From contig JANPYM010000012.1 in assembly GCA_025890175.1 (NCBI GenBank), forward strand, positions 975,388 through 1,039,387: a DNA stretch of 64,000 nucleotides. The letters run 5' to 3'. Position 1 is the first letter of the stretch; every line of letters starts with the position of its first letter. Shown here in pieces: positions 46,199 through 58,583 of this stretch. This DNA comes from Ciborinia camelliae (taxonomy: Eukaryota; Ascomycota; Leotiomycetes; Helotiales; Sclerotiniaceae). The notes beneath the pieces are model-generated. The model saw nothing but the letters and a program-made list of their open reading frames with translations. It made no database searches and was not told the origin of the DNA. A program made the position numbers and the translations under genes.

Positions 46199-48790
46199 AT
46201 CTTTCTTTTCCACCGCCGTCTGGAATGGAAGCTCGATTTCAATAACTTCTCACTTTGTCTGATTCTGCGATATCCCACCCCCTGGCATAACATGAAAATC
46301 GCGGGAAAATGTATTGGAGTAAATGCAAGTTTGTCTTCAGAAGTGCATTGAGAAATAAGAAGATCAATTGATGATTGTCAGGGGTGATGAATGATGACTG
46401 GCTGGAGGAATCGGAGGAATCTTAACTTTGTTTCAATACCTAGGTAGATATTGAAGATTCTGATATGTAGCAAATGTGCAGGGGGATGGTTGGAAGCATG
46501 AATGCTCTCTACCAGATCTCAAATATTACCATGACATCATTTTCAATGGTATATCAAACCAATGAAAGAGAATAAAATGTATGTGAATCGTCTTTATCAA
46601 TGTTTCATATATGCTAGCATATACACACAAGCAGACGGGCCACTTGGCCATATAACACACCCTCCGCCCTTCACAAAATCCATGGTAACGATATATCATA
46701 TGATCCACATATGATTCTCTGCCTCAAAAAAAAAGAAGAAAAAGGGGGAAGGAGGATGGGAAGGGAAAGGAAGCATCCTAATATGTAGCAGGTTCCGAGG
46801 GCAGGTACCTCAGTAATAATTCCAATCTTGCCGAATATCTTTGCGTCGCACCGAAAAACGACCGAAATGACATACACATGCTATCTGGATCTGGTAGGTA
46901 GAAAATTCAAACTGTTTTTCATCAGTGACGTTGAAAGATTCCCACAATATAATTATTATTTAATTATATTATGGAGTATGGTATGTTCGCCGCAATCTTG
47001 CATGTCTCACCGACTCTCACCGTGCTCACGGAGCCCGGATTATTGAATCATCCGAAGCTTTGCCGATTCAAGGCAAGGGTTTTCTTTTTGAAATTCCCGT
47101 AATAATGCAGTTGAAGAACTCTTTCTTCATCGAGATTAATTTTATAGATTAATTGAATATCGAGATGTTTTGGAGTGATTCGGTCGGTATGTTTGCTTAC
47201 AATTTTAATTCTTAGTATGGGAATGCCACGAATGACAATTGGCACATTGATACCTATGATTTCATGTGAGATTACCTACTGTACTATAGTTGAGCCTCAC
47301 ATTTTATTACCTACCGCCGTAGTCTCATGGAAAATTCAGACTCCCAGTAACCCGATGCTGTGTCCAGTGCCGATAAGGCGATTTGCCGTAAGGATCGATC
47401 TACTGTAACCTGGTAGGTCAATAACAAGAAGAGTTTCAACATCATCCCGTCTGGAAAATGAGTTAGTCAGCGGAACACTCAGACTGCCACCTCACATTTT
47501 ATTCTTAAACATCGTATCGTATCATCTCGTCCTGCCACGTCGGTCAATTCGTGATATTCGTGATAGAAAGATTGCTAAAAGATGACTGTACTCTTCATCA
47601 TTTGACGTCGCCATTTCCTTCAACTCACATCATGGCTTGATGAATTGTGTAGTAAGGCTGAGACCCTGGCGCCAACATCCTATATCCATACCCGTGGACG
47701 TACATGACAAAATACAAAGGCTCTTTGCCAAGAAATATGGATGACAGATGATCGACGATAGGCACCTGGGCAACGCTTGAAATTAACCTTATACTAGAAA
47801 TTGGAAGGGTTTGATATTCAATATCGATCTCTGAGTCTTACCTATTTACCGTAGGTCACGTAGGTATTGTATTATAATGAAGGAAGTGGTGCAGGTACTA
47901 TCAGTTTTACAGTAGCCACCTTTTTCTACCTAGTAGATGTAGTTACCGCTATCTTTGTCATCATCAAGCTATCTACCGGTATTGATAGTTTATTTACCAC
48001 CCTACCAACCTATCTAGGTAGGTACTCCGTACAAAGTAATCAATCAGAACGGCCACTTTATTACCTACCTAGATACCTATTAATTAATTAACTAACTCTT
48101 GAAAAGAGGATATTTATTATATACCTAGTACAAGTAGATCACAATACTCGTCATCAGTCCTCGAAACCTCCAAACCTTGAAACCTCGATATCTCATACCC
48201 AAATCTTCCATATCGTCTTATTTCAACGGTGAATGTCTCCAGACTCCAGTTCAACTTTCAAGGTACCTTCTACCTACTAGGTAGGTACATATTGATTAAT
48301 AAAATCACGAACTGTGGCACCGGAATGATTGGATGATTGACCGACTTCCTTGCTTGGGACAATCTCGTATTAGTCAACCAATATTGCTATCGTATCTGAC
48401 GATAGTACCTACTCCAGTCTCCAGTCTCCATACGATACCGATATGATAAAAAAACTTCGGAGGCTAGGACTGAATCTAGTCTCTAATGCAGGTTTCCTCA
48501 ATTACGACTGCCGGGGCTACAGTATACTATCCAAAGATTATCCTATAGTATGAAAATCTTATTCTAGTCCAACCCACATTCCTCTCTCCAATTTACCGGT
48601 GAATTGCTGAGAGCCCCATTCACCATCCAGCGATTTTGAAAGTGCCCAGGTGGTCTTGTATGGATTAACAAAACTTCTTTCAGTGAATCAATCCAGCCTC
48701 CCATACCTACCTGCCCGACCTCAATGTCGTTGTCTTTTTAATCTTAATGTATATTCGCATTCTTTTACAACCATCTTTTAGTTCTTCAAG
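46199..48790. other. 2.6 kb spacer upstream of the Mnn2-like gene
   Basis: No supported gene. TAGGTA/TACCTA motifs at 46440-46447, 47850-47870, 48010-48080 and 48270-48290. The last 200 bases are the likely promoter and leader. Confidence 0.6.
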
Positions 48791-50497
48791 ATGTTGGCCA
48801 GTTCTCTATCTAAAAGGATTACCGTCATAACCATCGTCTTCTCCGTTTTGTATCTTGCCTTTCGAGACCATCTATGGTCCTTGGAGACTCCCGTCCTTCT
48901 CAAACAACCCCTCACTAGCTTCACCATCACTGCTACTCACACTACCCATGATACGGCAAACGATCCGACCAACCTCGACCCTCATGGCACGGTCAACTCC
49001 GTGGGAGGGGTGACCGAAATCTCAAAGTTGATCCGCAAATTGCACCAAGTCGCACCCCCAGAACTTACCCAACCCGCCACATGCATAGGCCGAACTCTTG
49101 GAATCGAGGAAGTCACAAATGATACCGAACGTCGAAATGTCACGCCCGTATCCGACGAACAGGTCGAAGCCGCACGAAAAGCGCACGAGAATGTGGTAGA
49201 CATGATACGAAATTCTTCTCATTTAGTTCCATATACACCTAAATCCAAAGGTATCGTAACAGTAGCTGGCGGAAGATATACCGGCGCCTTGCTTGTCACC
49301 CTTCGCATGCTTCGAAGAACAAACTCAACACTACCTGTTGAAGTTTTTATGCCGAATCCAGAGGATTACAATAAACATACTTGCGAAGTGGTATTGCCAT
49401 CTCTTAATGCCCGTTGTGTATTGATTCCACAATACGAGGGCCTCAAAATTGCGAAGTATCAATATAAGATTTTTGCGGTTATATTGAGTAGTTTTGAGGA
49501 CGTATTGTTTTTGGATGCGGATAATTTTCCGATTGTCGATCCGGTTGAGTGGATGGGGGCAAAGGTGTATAAAGATACGGGTTATGTTTTGGTAAGAGAA
49601 TTGCTCATTCCTACGGTGAATTTCAATGTCCAAAACATCCGGGAAATTTCAACAATTGAAAGAACAGACGCTTCAGGGAAGGACTTCACCTGATCTTTGA
49701 ATTCTTTGGGCCTTTCCTCTCATTCACGCAAAACCAAATCACTAACAGTCGCACAGTGGCCAGACTTCTGGTGGGCAACGACATCTCCCCATTACTTTCA
49801 AGTCCTTAACCTTCCACCGCCCTCCCTCCTGTCTCTCGGCACTACCGAATCCGGCCAAATAATCATCTCCAAACGTACACACAGCGATGTCCTCCTCCTA
49901 GTCCTCTACTACAACATTTTTGGACCCTCTTTCTACTACCCACTATTAACACAATGCGATGCCGGCGAAGGCGACAAGGAAACTTGGTTATATGCCGCCA
50001 TTGCACTGGAGAAGAATTATTATCAAGTCCGACAAAGAACTGGCATTATAGGACATCATTCAACCGACGGATACAAGAGCGCGAGTATGATGCAGCATAA
50101 TCCCGAAGATGATTACTCCACATACCTACGGGAAGAAAAGGAAAAGAAAGAACATCCGCTGTACAGAAAGGAGGATACGGCGGAAGTGGTGTTTATGCAT
50201 CATAATCTGATCAAATTATCGCCCGTGGAAATGATGGATTGGATCAAAGAAAACAAGGGCAGTCGAATGTGGGGGGATAAGGCCAGCACGTTGAATAAAT
50301 TCCAGGGCCGGGATTTGGAAAAGGATATTTGGGAGGAGGTCCTGTGGGTCGGCTGTGATTACGGAGATAGCTTGGTTCATTGGAATCAGGAGGTTTGCGA
50401 GGGATTGATGGGTCATTGGGCGGGCATCATGGCCACGGAGGCCGAGGCGGAGGTGAGGATGATGTTTGGGGTTAATAAACATATGGTGGGTGGATAG
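48791..50497 (+). CDS. Alpha-1,2-mannosyltransferase of the Mnn2/Mnn5 family, 2 exons
   Basis: A Golgi enzyme that adds alpha-1,2-mannose branches to the mannan backbone of N-glycans. Exon 1 is 48791-49591, exon 2 is 49757-50497, with a 165-nt phase-0 intron (GTAAGA...CACAG); total 513 aa. One N-terminal membrane anchor (residues about 9-24, ITVITIVFSVLYLAF) gives type II topology. The catalytic domain shows GIVTVAGGRY, the VEVFMPNPEDY segment, KYQYKIFAVILSSFEDVLFL and the DxD motif in LDADNFP (D242, D244). After splicing it continues WPDFWWATTSPHYF, ESGQIIISK, NYYQVRQRTGIIGHHSTDGY and AEVVFMHHNLIK, all typical. Reading through the intron would stop soon after residue 267. Likely works downstream of the backbone polymerase that includes the Anp1 gene at 31188. 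Confidence 0.92.
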
Positions 50498-51536
50498 CAA
50501 GGAGGGCTTGGTAGGAAATTAGTGGGGGTGCATTTTTTTGAACGTGGAGTTGCGGGGTTCTTGTTCTTTGCTTTGGGTGGGTAGATATAGATTTGGACGG
50601 TGTTTGGTGTTTGGTGTTATGAGCGAGCTGGGAGTTGGGAGTTGGAAGCTGGGAGCTGGGAGCTGGGATGGGTTGGTTATTCAGGCACCTGCATGCATGG
50701 ATGAAGTTGAATGAAAACGATCGGCATTCATTCATTTATTCATTCAGTCAGTCAGTCATTTATTCATTCCCTGGCGCACACGTGTTTTGATCGATCGATC
50801 GATCGATCGATAGGTTTGGTTACATGTTACCTATGTTACCTCTGTTAGGTACTAGGTATGTTACGTTACGATACGATGGCGTCCGTCTCGGTGTTACCTA
50901 CCTAGGTAATTGGAAGGAGGGAAGAGAGAGAGGAAGGAGGGATCAGCGGAAGTGGAAGCGGAAGCGCGGTTCGTTTTTATTCGCTCTTGAGTAGGTATAT
51001 TTACGGCTAGATAGATGTACGTAGGTAGGTAGGTACTTACTTAGGTTACATAAGGTAGTTCGCTGGAAGGATTGATTACTTATTACCTATCTAGCTCCCT
51101 ATAGGATGCGATAGGGATAGGATAGGATAGGATAGGAAATGCAAAATTACATCATATCACATTACCACCAAAATTAGCAAGGCGGATAAATAAATAAATA
51201 AACTATTTATTTATTTGATTTATTTAATTGATTTAATTGATTTAATTGATTTTTTTTGGTATGCATGTTTGTTGGATGGGGAATGGGGAATTATTAGTTA
51301 GCTAGGCTGGCTGTATTGAACCACGACCGTCCTGACGACTTTCAACCGAAATTTTCCATGTGGGATGATTATCGGAGAGAGGTTCATCTTGCGGCCTTGG
51401 AAATATGGATTGGATTGAACATGTTGGAAATGTTGAAAATGGGCGGCTTGATGATGAATGTGGTGGGTGTCACCACATATAAGAAAAAAAAATCAAATTA
51501 TTATATCAAGTGAAGCGAAGGAAAAAATCGAGCTAA
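50498..51536. other. 1 kb spacer
   Basis: Contains ATTC, GATC and TAAA/ATTT tetramer runs and TAGGTA motifs. No gene seen. Confidence 0.65.
50789..50811. repeat. GATC tetranucleotide repeat
   Basis: About five to six GATC units in a row; each is a palindrome, so the whole tract is self-complementary. Confidence 0.9.
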
Positions 51537-54500
51537 TTAATAATACCCCCCCGATACATATTCCTCGCGTGGACCTCCAAATAATGTACGAGACGATCTC
51601 CTTCTCCTCACTCTCGGCACTAGCCCTTGCGGTGGGGGATAATATCCCGACCCCGGAAACACCCCCGTTGCAGGTGCTCGTGGTGGTGGTGGTGGTGGCG
51701 CAATACCCAACCCAGGCATTATTGGCTCAGCGCGAGGGTAATTGGAACCCTCGGGTAACCTTAGATAATATCTCCTCTTCTCATTCGATTTGGATTTGGA
51801 TTTCCGTCCCAACAGATTGCCGATGGCGCGCCAGAAATCATACCATTCGTCCGACCACAGCAAGACGAGAGCGATGATGATGATGGTGAGGGGAATGGCG
51901 ATCGCCCAGAAGATCCACTGCGTGAGATCCATGTTCCGCACGTCGTTGGTGTTCATGCCGAGGATCGAGGCCACGGTGCTGAGGGGCAGGAAGATGATGG
52001 TTACGATGGTGAATGCGTAGATGGCGGTTTCTTGTCGGTCTTTGTGGGTGTCGATGCTGCGGAGGTTCTAAGAAGGAGTTGGCGAGTTAGCTGTTGTGTA
52101 TGTGTTTGATACTTTGTTGAAGGGATAGTGGGGGAGAGGATTAGGAGTAGGATTACCCAGTTCTCGAGGTACGTCGCACGTTCGTTGATGTCGCGGAAAA
52201 CCTCGATGCGTTCCTCGATGAGAGCGAGGCTTTCGCGAAAGAGAAGTCCTTGTACTCCGCGAGGATTGTGGGGAGATGACGGATTAGTCATAGGACTTGG
52301 GGTTTTGATGTCCATATCAAACTCGTAGGCGTCGCGGTAATGAACCGGGCGCTCGTGGATTATGTGATTCGTAGCACGATGTTCAAGAAAAGTTGAGGGT
52401 TTGTACTCGTATTTAGGTTCGGGGACGGCGCGGTTCACTCTGCCGTCTTGAAAGTTCGGCCGTAATTGAGCATTCTGGGCGTCGTTTAGGACTTCTCTTT
52501 GCGTTTCTAGCGTATCGAGAATGACTGAAATTTCTTGTTTCAAGTCAGTGATTCTACCTTGATGTTCTCGGTTGATTGGGTCTGCGTCGATGTCAAATTC
52601 CTTATGGCCTGTTAGATGGCATGGAAATTTTGAACTTTTGGAACACGTACCAGAGATCTCATATAATCTACATAAGTCTCGCAAATGTCTGGACATGAGC
52701 CTGTTAAGTCTTGTGACAGCTGAAAAGTTATGAGAGAGGCCACATCGAAAGGCGCAAAGACAACGTAGTCTGAAAGCTGATACTTTGATAGAGTCTGGAT
52801 AGTTTCCTTCATACCTTCGTTCATAAGATCCAGACATAGATAAACGTGCGTGTTCCATGAAGGCGCCATATCCTTTGTAAAGGCGAGAGCCATGAGGAGA
52901 TGTAACCATGCTTGAGGTAACTTCTCTGAAATCTTGATTTCGCATCGCTCCACGAGCGGTACCTCAGACAGAAGTTCTCTGAATAGTTCTGTTCGTTTTC
53001 CTATAAGCTCCAACCAGTCGACGATTTGTTTGACATCTCTCGTATCTATACTCCAAGCTCCTCTATCGGAAAACATATGTGGTGCCTGGTTCGATTCATC
53101 GTTCCCTGAAGATCCGTCTAGCTGGATCAAACCAAACGGAAGCATCGCCTATTATTAGCTTAGAGCAAAGTCACGAGGAAATAACTCACTAATATTATAT
53201 CATATAGTGGACCCCAATACTTTTCAGTGGTAGGACCTGAATTTTCTGGTGATAGAAAGAACCCAAATAAAGCCTCTGCAGCATTGGCAAGCTCCACTTG
53301 TAATTCGTATGTTGCCTGAAGTGATCGGTCGCCCTGAACTTTACTTTCAACCTCAACCAAAACATCGTAAAATTGTTTTCTTGTATGTTTTGAGCTGGCT
53401 TTGTACGCAAATCGTTCGCTGAAGTTGGTTTTCTGGAGAAGGTAGTCATCGATCTCTTGCAGATCATCCTGCAGTAAAATTTCATCGACGCCCGCAACGA
53501 GATGAGGGGTTGACGAGTTTTTGGCAGTTTTTGGGTTATTTAGTATCTCAATCTGTGTATTCATCCAATGGAATATATGAAACTCATTCGACAAAAGTGT
53601 TTTTGTTCCTGCCGAAGCATTATCAGATGCAGAACCGGAATCTTTTGTATTAATCTCTGGTTTTGGTGTGTCTAAATCAGCAACAGTCCGGTCTAGCTGG
53701 TAGGAGGCCCCATCCTCTTTCGAATTTTGTGTCACATTCTGACTCAATTATTCAATGAACTCACCTTGTGCGTTCAAACCCCCAGCTGGCGACCTTTTGG
53801 ATTTCGAGCTGATACTTGTCAACTATTATGAAGCATATGTTGTATCAGGGGACCTTGCCTAAGTCTAAATTCAAGGCAAACTTGTGACCTCTGCACTTGA
53901 TTGAATATCCTTGGCCAATCTTTTGGTTTGACAATGTCACCACCATATACAAATTCAAATCCAAGGGGCCATAGTTGGAAGAAATGTTTCACAAAGTCCT
54001 AAGAGAACATTAGTTACTATACTAATGAGGTTAGAAACACAATACAGTCTTCTCACAATCCATGTTTTACATTCTTCAATGGGGAACGACCACAAGGAGG
54101 AGCCCGAGTCTGACACGAGAAGCGTTCGCATTAGTGAATCGGGGTTGTCATTTCGATGTGGGACAATCGAAATAGAGTCTTTGCTCAATTGTGATGTGGA
54201 CAATCCAGCACAAGAAATTATAGAAGCTAGGAATAAGTCAGCTTTGAATGTTTCGCAGAGAATTGAACAGGCTCTAGTTACAATTATCCAGGATGAGAAA
54301 CCAAGCCTGGCCAATATGAAAGCAAGATCCTGCTGGCGTATCTGGTAGATGGCATACAGCTTGCCTCAAGTCGCGCTCTTTTGGTGTCATAGATTGTCGT
54401 GTTTGCAACAAAGTCCGTGGGGGGTGTGATGAAGGCTGAAGAGCTGAAGAAGTGTATTTTTGAAGAGAAAAATACGGTAGAGAAAGCCATGTAAGCTTTC

Positions 54501-55779
54501 TTGGCTTAGACGAAGCGGAGGGAGTTTCATCGCGGAGTCGTTCTTGTAGGAGCTTTGGAACCATACGCTTGACTTTAGTGCGGCTAGAAACTTGCAATTT
54601 TTTATCATATCTTCTTTTCACGCGCTCTAGTAATTTAGAGATTCCAAATCTTTCATCTTCTTTAAGTCCGTCGAGATTCAGTATGCCATTCTGACCAAAT
54701 CATCAGCCATGAAACAACTTCCTTTGCAATTACACAAAAAAGAAAAACGCACCTGGAAGCTATCAAAGTCCATAGAGGAATCCTCGAAGCGACTTGAAAC
54801 ATCAGTAAGAATCGCAAGAAGCATATCAAGTCACTCACACCCAATTGAAAAGTGGTACAGGTAGTCTCCCAGCAGAGGTTGCTTGTCCAGGGGCTAAGGT
54901 GAATTCAACAGAATGCATTCCTCCCATGATCCCGTCGCCTGTATAATGAGATTGTATTATTCTATCAACTTTGGGGCGTTGTATCGTCAAAGACCTATGT
55001 GATTGGGGTATAAGCGGTGGAATTCCCTTTTCGGAATATCCTGGGTTTGAGTCTTGAGTATTTTCGGAATGCATAAAAACTTTATTATGACGCGAAAGTC
55101 TGAAAGAATATGTCTCAGATTCAGGAAGAGATAATCCAAAATCAATTTCCCCTGTTCTAGTCCCGTGGCCTCCATTTCTGACATCATAGCTATTTAAATT
55201 AGGTCCTTCACCACGACTTGAACTACGAGACCTAGCGTATCGATATCGACTGCGGGACCTGGATCGGGAACGCCGTCTGCTGCGAGACCTTGTTCGACGA
55301 GTATAATATGTCGAGCCTCTTGCAGCCGCTCTGTCTAAGTAATACTCGTCGCCAGCTCTTTCTTTCATGACTCCAGGACCCCTTGAATTATACTCTGATG
55401 TCGGCTGGTACCTCACATAACTAGACGGATTAGTAAACTCATGGGCTCCACGACGCTCGACGGAAGCCAAAGATGGGGCAGACGGACTTCTTGGGCGCCT
55501 TTGAGAAATCTCAGGAGGCGGAGGACTTGGAGATATAGTGCGACGGGGTAGTCGTGCTGTCCGTTGATCATCATAGAAATTGTGGTAATCATTTTCATCT
55601 ATTATGGTGCCTCTTGGAGAAGGTATTCCTGCAACATGGCGCTGTTCTTGACCACGCCGGCGGAGAAGACCAATATCTGGTATTTCTGTAAGGTTTTCAT
55701 CGAACCGGACTGGTAGGGTTTCCGCTCGACGTGGACCACGTAGACGATCATACGATTCGCCAGTTGTAGCACGTTCCAT
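51537..55779 (-). CDS. CorA-like membrane protein with RS-rich N-terminus, 10 exons
   Basis: Exons (transcript order): 54839-55779, 54753-54792, 54282-54690, 54057-54226, 53882-53998, 53765-53822, 53190-53716, 52651-53148, 52157-52600 and 51537-52067, giving 1244 aa with every junction in frame. Introns are 41-89 nt; several have clear branch sites (GCTGACTTATTCCTAG at the 54227 acceptor). The N-terminus is disordered with an Arg/Ser-dipeptide run at about 161-189. Family blocks follow: LPVPLFNWVRFEDSSMDFDS, PRKLTWLSLPYFSLQKY, SHPPRTLLQTRQSMTPKERD, CFHIGQAWFLILDN, SSLWSFPIEECKTWI, FHIFHWMNTQIE, and FAYKASSKHTRKQFYDVL. The C-terminus has two membrane helices; TM1 ends in ASILGMN (GMN at 1105-1107), the CorA signature, and the tail is Pro/Arg rich. 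The two junctions around 53717-53881 are the least certain. Likely relative of the gene at 34624; whether it transports Mg2+ is unknown. Confidence 0.85.
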
Positions 55780-56985
55780 TTTGCTATGATGTGAACATCA
55801 CTATTGATTCTTGAGAGCATCATCGTGGGAGAATCGATGTCAGCTCGTCCACCCTAGTAAGCTGAAAAGGTGCCAAGGCGTGACTAATGCAGGTAAAAGT
55901 CTGTCGCTTCTACATTGAGCAATTTGATAGGTTCAATGACACGCGTGATATATATGGATATGTGAATTGAAAATTCGCGTGGAGAGATGTCAGTCTAGTC
56001 TACCTTCACTCACGGGCTTGCTAATTTTGACTTTTTTTGAATTTTCACGAATACCACATCAGAGAAAATGATAGTAACGCCCCATTTATTGATAAGGAGA
56101 GTTCGGCATGTGTTGATCTAAGGAGTAATCTCGTGACCCCCACTCGCCACACCAAGTTGGAAACCACCCAAAAAGCCAGGGAACAATATCTGAAGCATCA
56201 CGCAACCCAAAAGGTTCAATATTGACATTGAGTTCTTACGGTGTGCACAGTTTTGTGCTAGCCGCGAAGGAGTCTTGTGGGATAATGTTTTGAATACAAT
56301 ACTGTCACGAATTTAAACACATCTGCGACCAATTACTTCCGATCTTAGTATCTCTGGTCTGATTGAGCAAGAGATTTTGGTGTGCCGTATGATTTGGCCT
56401 AGAGGCTGAAATGGAACAATGAGACGTACTACAGATGAAGACATGACGAGCTCGAGGCTGGTGGACTACCGGCTGCCGGGATTTCAGTATTGGGATTCAA
56501 ATTGACCGAGTTTCTTTACTTTTGAGTTGACCTCCTTCCAACACAAAATTACGAAAAATACCTTTGAGGATGTGATTGTTATGGGGCGCAAACAAACATT
56601 TCTTCGTCTTATTCAAACTACTTGAACAGGTTGAACCACATGGGATGAAGGCTACCGGGAAGTTTCGGTAGTCCATCACCTTTCACCAACCTTCAGCAAG
56701 ATCACGATTGTGATGTACCTCCCCCCTGATAAAAAATACCCGATTCGCCCCTTGTGTTGTGGGTATTGGAACAGCGACCAGGACAAAGAGAAATTTTATT
56801 GTTGATGAGGTAGACAATGCTCGTTCAATGTCCTTTAAAAATTCTATTGTTCAGATTTAAGAACAAGCCGGAAACATTAAAAGCATTGTGTCTAATAGAG
56901 GGGTTACTACTGCTATATAACAAGGTTAATTGTCTTAAATGATTAGTTGACAAAATATTCGAATCTATTATAACATTGCTTGAAA
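55780..56985. other. Spacer between divergent CorA-like and amidoligase genes
   Basis: 1.2 kb separating two starts that point away from each other; it must hold both promoters. Only short frames occur, none convincing. Confidence 0.55.
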
Positions 56986-58173
56986 ATGGAAAACATACTA
57001 GGACTCCCCACGACAGCCCCAATTGAGCTGACATTCGGCTTCGAGCTCGAATTCGCGATAGCCTCAGTACCAGACCAGTTCCTCGATCCCGACCCGGATG
57101 ATCCCCGTGCAGTCCACGGTATCACTCGACCAGAGTACTGGAACAAAAACGAATTTCTTCCTTACATACTCCCGAAAAAGAGAATTGACGGCGAGGAAGA
57201 TGAAGAAGAAAGTTGGCCTCCAGTATGGCAAGAGCAAATAGATGCCTTAAAAACGAACATTGCAGAACTCCTAAACCAAAATGGATTTCCAGCAGTTCCA
57301 GATATCGAATACGATGCAACAGTTGATGATAACACCAAGATCTCTGATTTAAAATACTGGGTAATCTCTATGGACCACACCATCGCTCATGGCCCCGATG
57401 ACCGCAGCAACTATTATTGGTGGCCAATAGAAATCCAGAGCCCGGCATACATCTACAACGAAGAAAACAAGCAGAAGGTAAGAAAAGTCCTACAACTTAT
57501 TGACAAAACTTACAGGACTAAGTGCGATTTGAGCGCAGACACTCACATTCATATCGGCAACGGGCTAAATGGGTTTGATGTCAGTACAATTAGAAAATTG
57601 ATGGCCTTCGTTTGGACCTTTGAAAGGCAACTCGCGACTATACATCCCCCTCATTATATGACCGAGAAGGCCTTCTCGCAACCGTTGACCACACATAGCA
57701 TGCTTGCGACGATGGGAAAACGATATCGAGATCGAATAGTACTAGAAGGAACAGAAGAAGAGTTGAAAGATCATGACACGAATTTTGTCATAGACAGAAT
57801 CATGGAAATAGACACAATTGACGAAATTGTGACAATGCTATCGAGTCCACTTCTGAATCAAAATCGCCTCACCAAAAGGTTGATATACTCTATTTGCAAC
57901 TTGGAAACAGGTAGAGAAAAAGTCAAGAAAACAATCGAATTCAGACAACACAAGTCAACTTTAGATGACGAGGAAGTCTATCATTGGATCACTGTTTGCA
58001 GATTCATCGTCAATTTGGCAATTGTCGCAGACGAGGAAATCCTGTCGGAGTTCTGCAAGGAACATCTTCATAAAACGGTAGACGAGTTTACCATAGTTGA
58101 AGTTCTTATGACTCTCCTACTTCCGGAGCAAGCTTATTACTATGGAGTAAGGGTTTTTGCAGAAAGAAAATGA
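56986..58173 (+). CDS. Amidoligase-family protein (Amidoligase_2-like), 395 aa
   Basis: A putative ATP-dependent carboxylate-amine ligase of the COOH-NH2 ligase superfamily (glutamine synthetase/GCS-like fold). Single exon from ATG at 56986. Motifs: FGFELEFAIA near the N-terminus (the first Glu strand, EXE, metal ligands), WWPIEIQSPAY (Glu on a central strand), CDLSADTHIHIGNG (His-x-His on the following strand), MTEKAFSQPLTTHSM, and KKTIEFRQHKSTLDDEEVYH (E-x-R, the nucleotide-binding signature). The order matches the superfamily, and the length is usual for fungal members. Substrate unknown; bacterial relatives were predicted to form amide or isopeptide bonds in peptide tagging or peptide synthesis. 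No signal peptide, so cytosolic. It converges on the small secreted-protein gene at 58584. Confidence 0.85.
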   Translation: MENILGLPTTAPIELTFGFELEFAIASVPDQFLDPDPDDPRAVHGITRPEYWNKNEFLPYILPKKRIDGEEDEEESWPPVWQEQIDALKTNIAELLNQNGFPAVPDIEYDATVDDNTKISDLKYWVISMDHTIAHGPDDRSNYYWWPIEIQSPAYIYNEENKQKVRKVLQLIDKTYRTKCDLSADTHIHIGNGLNGFDVSTIRKLMAFVWTFERQLATIHPPHYMTEKAFSQPLTTHSMLATMGKRYRDRIVLEGTEEELKDHDTNFVIDRIMEIDTIDEIVTMLSSPLLNQNRLTKRLIYSICNLETGREKVKKTIEFRQHKSTLDDEEVYHWITVCRFIVNLAIVADEEILSEFCKEHLHKTVDEFTIVEVLMTLLLPEQAYYYGVRVFAERK

Positions 58174-58583
58174 AGAGGAGTAACGCAAGATGAAACTAGA
58201 GGGAAAACGCACGAGACCAGATTGGTAAGTACATTTCCATTTCATGGATTACCTTTTACTGTATTGTCGATTAGATCGTAAGTGTTCCTCAATTTTGATG
58301 TAAACATAAAAATTCCACCAAATTTTCCCTAATATGCCTCACGTGAATTCTGCAATGACAATGATGATATCCGCGAACAATTTTCCTGCTGGCGCACCCA
58401 GACAGACAGACAGAAAGAACCTCCCCTCCAATTTTAGATTCAATAAAAACCACCCAATCACAAACCCACATTCTAAACCAACAATCCAAAAATTTCGCAC
58501 ACAAACACATCGTGATACCCCCACCTCCTTTCGCATATTCCGTCCTCACAATCCCCCAACGCGCAAAGCCCCCCAACCCATCA
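58174..58583. other. Convergent 3' spacer
   Basis: 410 bp between the 3' ends of the amidoligase and small secreted-protein genes. Holds both 3' untranslated regions. The antisense frames are shadows. Confidence 0.6.

Noticed and set aside
51537..54300. Interpretation of the second CorA-like gene as a frameshifted pseudogene
   Set aside because: Introns with donors, branch sites and acceptors restore one continuous frame.
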